NCBI RefSeq assembly: GCF_025725645.1 | Contig: NZ_CP107007.1 | Location: 620,001-684,000, forward strand | Source of the DNA: Halomonas sp. GD1P12 | Lineage (GTDB): Bacteria; Pseudomonadota; Gammaproteobacteria; Pseudomonadales; Halomonadaceae | Direction: 5' to 3' | DNA: 64,000 nt | Part shown: positions 62,301 to 64,000 of the stretch, one piece after another | Layout: every line of letters begins with the position of its first letter | Numbering within the stretch: position 1 is the first letter of the stretch | Notes under the pieces: generated by a model | The model's input: only the letters and a program-made list of their open reading frames with translations | Database searches by the model: none | What the model was told of the DNA's origin: nothing | Made by a program: the position numbers and the translations under genes

Positions 62301-62326
62301 CCTGGCATGATCGCGCGAGCGGATGA
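59306..62326 (+). CDS. Fused FAD/Fe-S D-2-hydroxyacid dehydrogenase (YdiJ-like)
   Basis: The 1006-residue protein fuses a GlcD-like flavin part with a GlcF-like iron-sulfur part. FAD motifs are MLVRGGGTSQCGQ (about residue 75) and CTIGGMAGNNSCGSRS (about 151), and YSGEHGDGICRGE (about 488) is the active-site region. The C-terminal part has CNNNGHCRKFDAGTMCPSYR, CVSCKGCKRDCP and CCG-type motifs (LCCGRTH, SSCCGMAG). E. coli YdiJ (1018 residues) oxidises D-2-hydroxyglutarate; D-lactate is another known substrate in relatives. I chose ATG 59306 after GGGAGG. Confidence 0.88.
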   Translation: MISLTQPPRSADAKIKPVSELAARLSREIAGDVLFDHASRGRYSTDASIYQITPVGVIIPRHQEDLTLALDIARDADVPMLVRGGGTSQCGQTVGEALILDTTRWLNQVVEFDEQAQTVVVEPGMVLDHLNAWLKPYGLWFPVDVSTSAQCTIGGMAGNNSCGSRSIYYGNMVHNVLGLDAVLADGSEVSLGFVDQFSISSREQALAEKVRAIAEKVGPEIREHFPKVLRRVGGYNLDLFDCQNPIPYDPDHRPNLSHLLVGSEGTLGVSRRIKLKLSPLPEKKVLGVVNFPTFYQAMDLTQHIAKLGPMAVELVDRTMIELSLENPAFRPVIEKALIGRPEAMLLVEFAGADQAVLVQKLDELNERMGELGLGGSVVNMIDASEQKALWNVRKAGLNIMMSMKGDGKPVSFIEDCAVPLEHLAEYTDKLTQVFHRYGTEGTWYAHAGAGTLHVRPILDLRRGGAEKMREIAEHASSLVREYKGAYSGEHGDGICRGEWVAWQFGETVNNAFKEIKALFDPHNRFNPGKIVDTPKMDDERYFRFPTSYDRIPLTPVFDWSAWNVERDPLTGEQSPPGTAGDATHGLAMAVEMCNNNGHCRKFDAGTMCPSYRATLDEKHLTRGRANTLRLVLSGQMGEEGLADDSVKEALDLCVSCKGCKRDCPTGVDMAKFKIEARTARARLKGLSLRDRMVGEMPRYARWAHRLKGVTRTVERIPLIASPLKRALGLAPQRAFPVFDGNFLVEPHQNARERGQRDVLLFVDTFNNYMESDNARAAKRVLESAGYHVHLNVQKGQRPLCCGRTHLAAGQFDKAKAEARRTLDYLMPFVQRGVAVVGLEPSCLLTLRDEFLQYGFGDEARALAESAYLFEEFLVKAKAAGELTLSLEPLETSHALLHGHCHQKAFDALRPVEEVLGWIPGLRVETIESSCCGMAGSFGYEAEHFDASMKMAELSLLPAVRGANADTLVVADGTSCRHQIHDGAQRNAIHVARVLEQALSWHDRASG

Positions 62327-62348
62327 CAACAATCAAAAGGAGCCTTGC

Positions 62349-62873
62349 ATGGCCATTTATCAACTGGGTGAGCACAAGCCGGACATCGGCGACGACGTCT
62401 ACGTTGCCGAGACCGCCGATGTGATCGGGCAGGTGACGCTGAAAGCCCGCGCCAGCGTCTGGTATCAGGCGGTGCTGCGCGGCGATACCGAGCGGTTGGA
62501 GGTGGGAGAGCAGAGCAACATTCAGGACGGCGCGGTGCTGCACGCCGACCCCGGCTTTCCCCTGACCGTGGGTAAGGGCGTGACCGTCGGTCATCAGGCG
62601 ATGCTGCACGGCTGTACGGTGGAGGATGGCTGTCTGATCGGCATTCAGGCGGTGATTCTCAACGGCGCGGTGATTGGCGAGAACAGCCTGGTCGGCGCCT
62701 GCGCTTTCGTGAAGGAGGGCGCGGTGTTTCCGCCCAACTCGTTGATCGTCGGCTCTCCCGCGCGGGTGGTGAAAACGCTGCCCGAAAGTGCAGTGGAGGG
62801 GCTCAAGCTGAACGCGCAAAGCTACGTGGAGCGCGGCCAGCAACACGCCAAAGAACTCAAGAAAATCGGTTGA
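62349..62873 (+). CDS. Gamma-carbonic anhydrase family protein
   Basis: The 174-residue protein is a left-handed beta-helix (hexapeptide repeats such as IGQVTL, VGEQSN, IGENSL) with histidines placed as in YrdA/PaaY-type gamma-carbonic anhydrases (VLHAD, VGHQAMLHGC). Some relatives hydrate CO2, and PaaY acts on CoA thioesters, so the link with the CoA genes upstream may matter. AAGGAG precedes ATG 62349; it lies 22 bp after the dehydrogenase gene and before a terminator, probably the last gene of the unit. Confidence 0.9.
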   Translation: MAIYQLGEHKPDIGDDVYVAETADVIGQVTLKARASVWYQAVLRGDTERLEVGEQSNIQDGAVLHADPGFPLTVGKGVTVGHQAMLHGCTVEDGCLIGIQAVILNGAVIGENSLVGACAFVKEGAVFPPNSLIVGSPARVVKTLPESAVEGLKLNAQSYVERGQQHAKELKKIG

Positions 62874-62893
62874 AAAGCCGACGTTAAGCGCAT

Positions 62894-62922
62894 AAAAAAA
62901 CCACCCCGAAGGGTGGTTTTTT
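62894..62922. terminator. Bidirectional terminator
   Basis: CCACCC-CGAA-GGGTGG (62901-62916) is preceded by seven A and followed by six T residues, so it can end both the plus-strand gamma-carbonic anhydrase unit and the minus-strand permease gene. Confidence 0.93.
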
Positions 62923-62956
62923 GCGTTGGGCCAGGCCCGCTAAACGCCTGCAGCCG

Positions 62957-64000
62957 CTACATCAGCGTGTCGGTTACCCCCAGAACGTAGAAGGCAATCA
63001 GCGCGATGATACCGGCAAACGTCAGGTAGTAGATCGTCGGCAGGATGGTAATGCGGATCGTGGCGCCCTCGCGGCCCAGAAGGCCCACGGTGGCAGAGGC
63101 GGCCACCACGTTGTGGATGGCGATCATGTTGCCCGCTGCCGCGCCTACGGCTTGAAGGGCGATCATCATGGCGGTCGACACGCCCAGAGTTTGCGCTACG
63201 TTAAACTGGAACTCGGCCAGCATCAGATTGGAAACCGTGTTGGAACCGGCGATAAAGGCTCCCAGCGCACCGACGGCCGGGGCGAAGAAGGGATAGACAT
63301 CGCCCACGCCGTTGGCCACGGCCTGCGCCATCATCACCGGCATGGAGACCAGATCCGCTCCGTTTACACCGGAGTTGATCAGAATACGCACCATCGGCAC
63401 GGTGAAAATCAGCACGAAGCCTGCGCCGAAGATGGTTTTAGTGGACTCCGACACCGCCGCCTTCAGCTGGCCGCCGTTCATCCTGTGCAGGAAGTAGGTA
63501 ATCAACACGACCGCCAGGATGATGCCACCGGGTAGGTACAGCGGCTGTACGCCGCCGCTCACGCCGGTTTCACCGAGGATGTTCGCCCAGTTCAGGTTGA
63601 TCGACGTCAGTGCGACACGAAGCGGCTCGATGGTGCGCGAGGCGACCAAAAAGAGCGCCAGCAGCACGTAGGGAATCCAGCCTCTGAGCGTGGACATCGG
63701 CGCCCGGCCGGCCACGTCTTCCATTTTGATTTGCAGGTTGCCGATCCACTCATCCGGCCAGGACGTCGCTTCGGGGAAGTCCCAGGTGTCCTTGGGCAGC
63801 AAGAAGCCCTTGCGCGCCGCTGGTACCACGATGGCCAGGCCAATCATGGCGCCGATCATCGAGGGGAATTCCGGGCCGAGGAAGACGCCGACCAGCATGT
63901 AAGGCACGACGAACGAGATGCCGGTGAAAATGGCAAACGGGGTAATCGACAGGCCCTCTTTCCAGGACTTGTTGGCACCGAAAAAGCGCACCATCACGGT
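62957..64000 (-). CDS. LctP-family lactate/glycolate permease, C-terminal part
   Basis: The frame is open to the right edge, so the start lies outside the window; about 347 residues of a protein usually near 550 are visible. Many membrane helices and the segments GAFIAGSNTVSNLML and AAGNMIAIHNVVAASATVGL identify the L-lactate permease family, which includes glycolate permease GlcA. Its place near glcDEFG and the fused 2-hydroxyacid dehydrogenase fits uptake of lactate or glycolate. It is convergent with the gamma-carbonic anhydrase gene. Confidence 0.9.
   Translation of the reverse strand, partial: TVMVRFFGANKSWKEGLSITPFAIFTGISFVVPYMLVGVFLGPEFPSMIGAMIGLAIVVPAARKGFLLPKDTWDFPEATSWPDEWIGNLQIKMEDVAGRAPMSTLRGWIPYVLLALFLVASRTIEPLRVALTSINLNWANILGETGVSGGVQPLYLPGGIILAVVLITYFLHRMNGGQLKAAVSESTKTIFGAGFVLIFTVPMVRILINSGVNGADLVSMPVMMAQAVANGVGDVYPFFAPAVGALGAFIAGSNTVSNLMLAEFQFNVAQTLGVSTAMMIALQAVGAAAGNMIAIHNVVAASATVGLLGREGATIRITILPTIYYLTFAGIIALIAFYVLGVTDTLM

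Overview
The window is GC-rich chromosomal DNA from an aerobic gammaproteobacterium, most likely a Halomonas-like member of the Halomonadaceae. I infer this from pseudomonad/oceanospirillal gene orders (dapA-bamC-purC; acs beside a CrbR/CrbS-type pair; ccoNOQP-ccoGHIS-hemN-anr), from protein sequences close to Pseudomonas/Halomonas versions, and from strongly acidic linkers in the pyruvate dehydrogenase E2 subunit. No species can be assigned from sequence alone. Apart from short tandem repeats I see no phage, insertion sequence or CRISPR array.

Left part (1-20.1 kb) is mostly housekeeping. It has the cut-off start of a probable glycosyltransferase, twin tRNA-Lys genes, bepA, a TusA-like/PerM pair, bcp, dapA-bamC-purC (lysine synthesis, outer-membrane assembly, purines), trmO, a GNAT acetyltransferase, ampD, aceE-aceF (pyruvate dehydrogenase E1 and a three-lipoyl E2), adk, tsaB-rsmJ, a ClsB-like phospholipase D, a YecA-family protein and sprT.

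The 20-33.3 kb stretch is an acetate island: acs, a LuxR-type response regulator (CrbR/ErdR type), a 1312-residue transporter-fused hybrid kinase (CrbS/MxtR type), a small unknown membrane protein, a two-gene sodium:solute symporter, a cNMP/CBS/DUF294 signalling protein and an exonuclease-like protein whose catalytic acids look lost.

At 33.3-45.1 kb lies the microaerobic respiration locus: ttcA, the oxygen sensor Anr, hemN, and the full cbb3 oxidase assembly (SafE-type protein, ccoS, ccoI, ccoH, ccoG) and structural (ccoP, ccoQ, ccoO, ccoN) gene sets, tightly overlapped. Five tRNA genes (Val-Asp-Asp-Val-Asp) follow behind one strong promoter.

The right part (46-64 kb) handles 2-hydroxy acids and an unidentified carboxylate. 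It has glcDEFG with a divergent GlcC-like regulator, then a second GntR regulator, a second GlcG/HbpS-like protein, a TRAP transporter, an atypical crotonase, a class III CoA-transferase, a class V aminotransferase, a fused FAD/Fe-S 2-hydroxyacid dehydrogenase, a gamma-carbonic anhydrase-like protein and a truncated lactate/glycolate permease. The 8-bp palindrome TGAATTCA occurs, as far as I can see by eye, only three times in the window. All three copies lie upstream of transcription units of this last cluster, which suggests one small regulon. This cluster is the best candidate here for an undescribed catabolic system.
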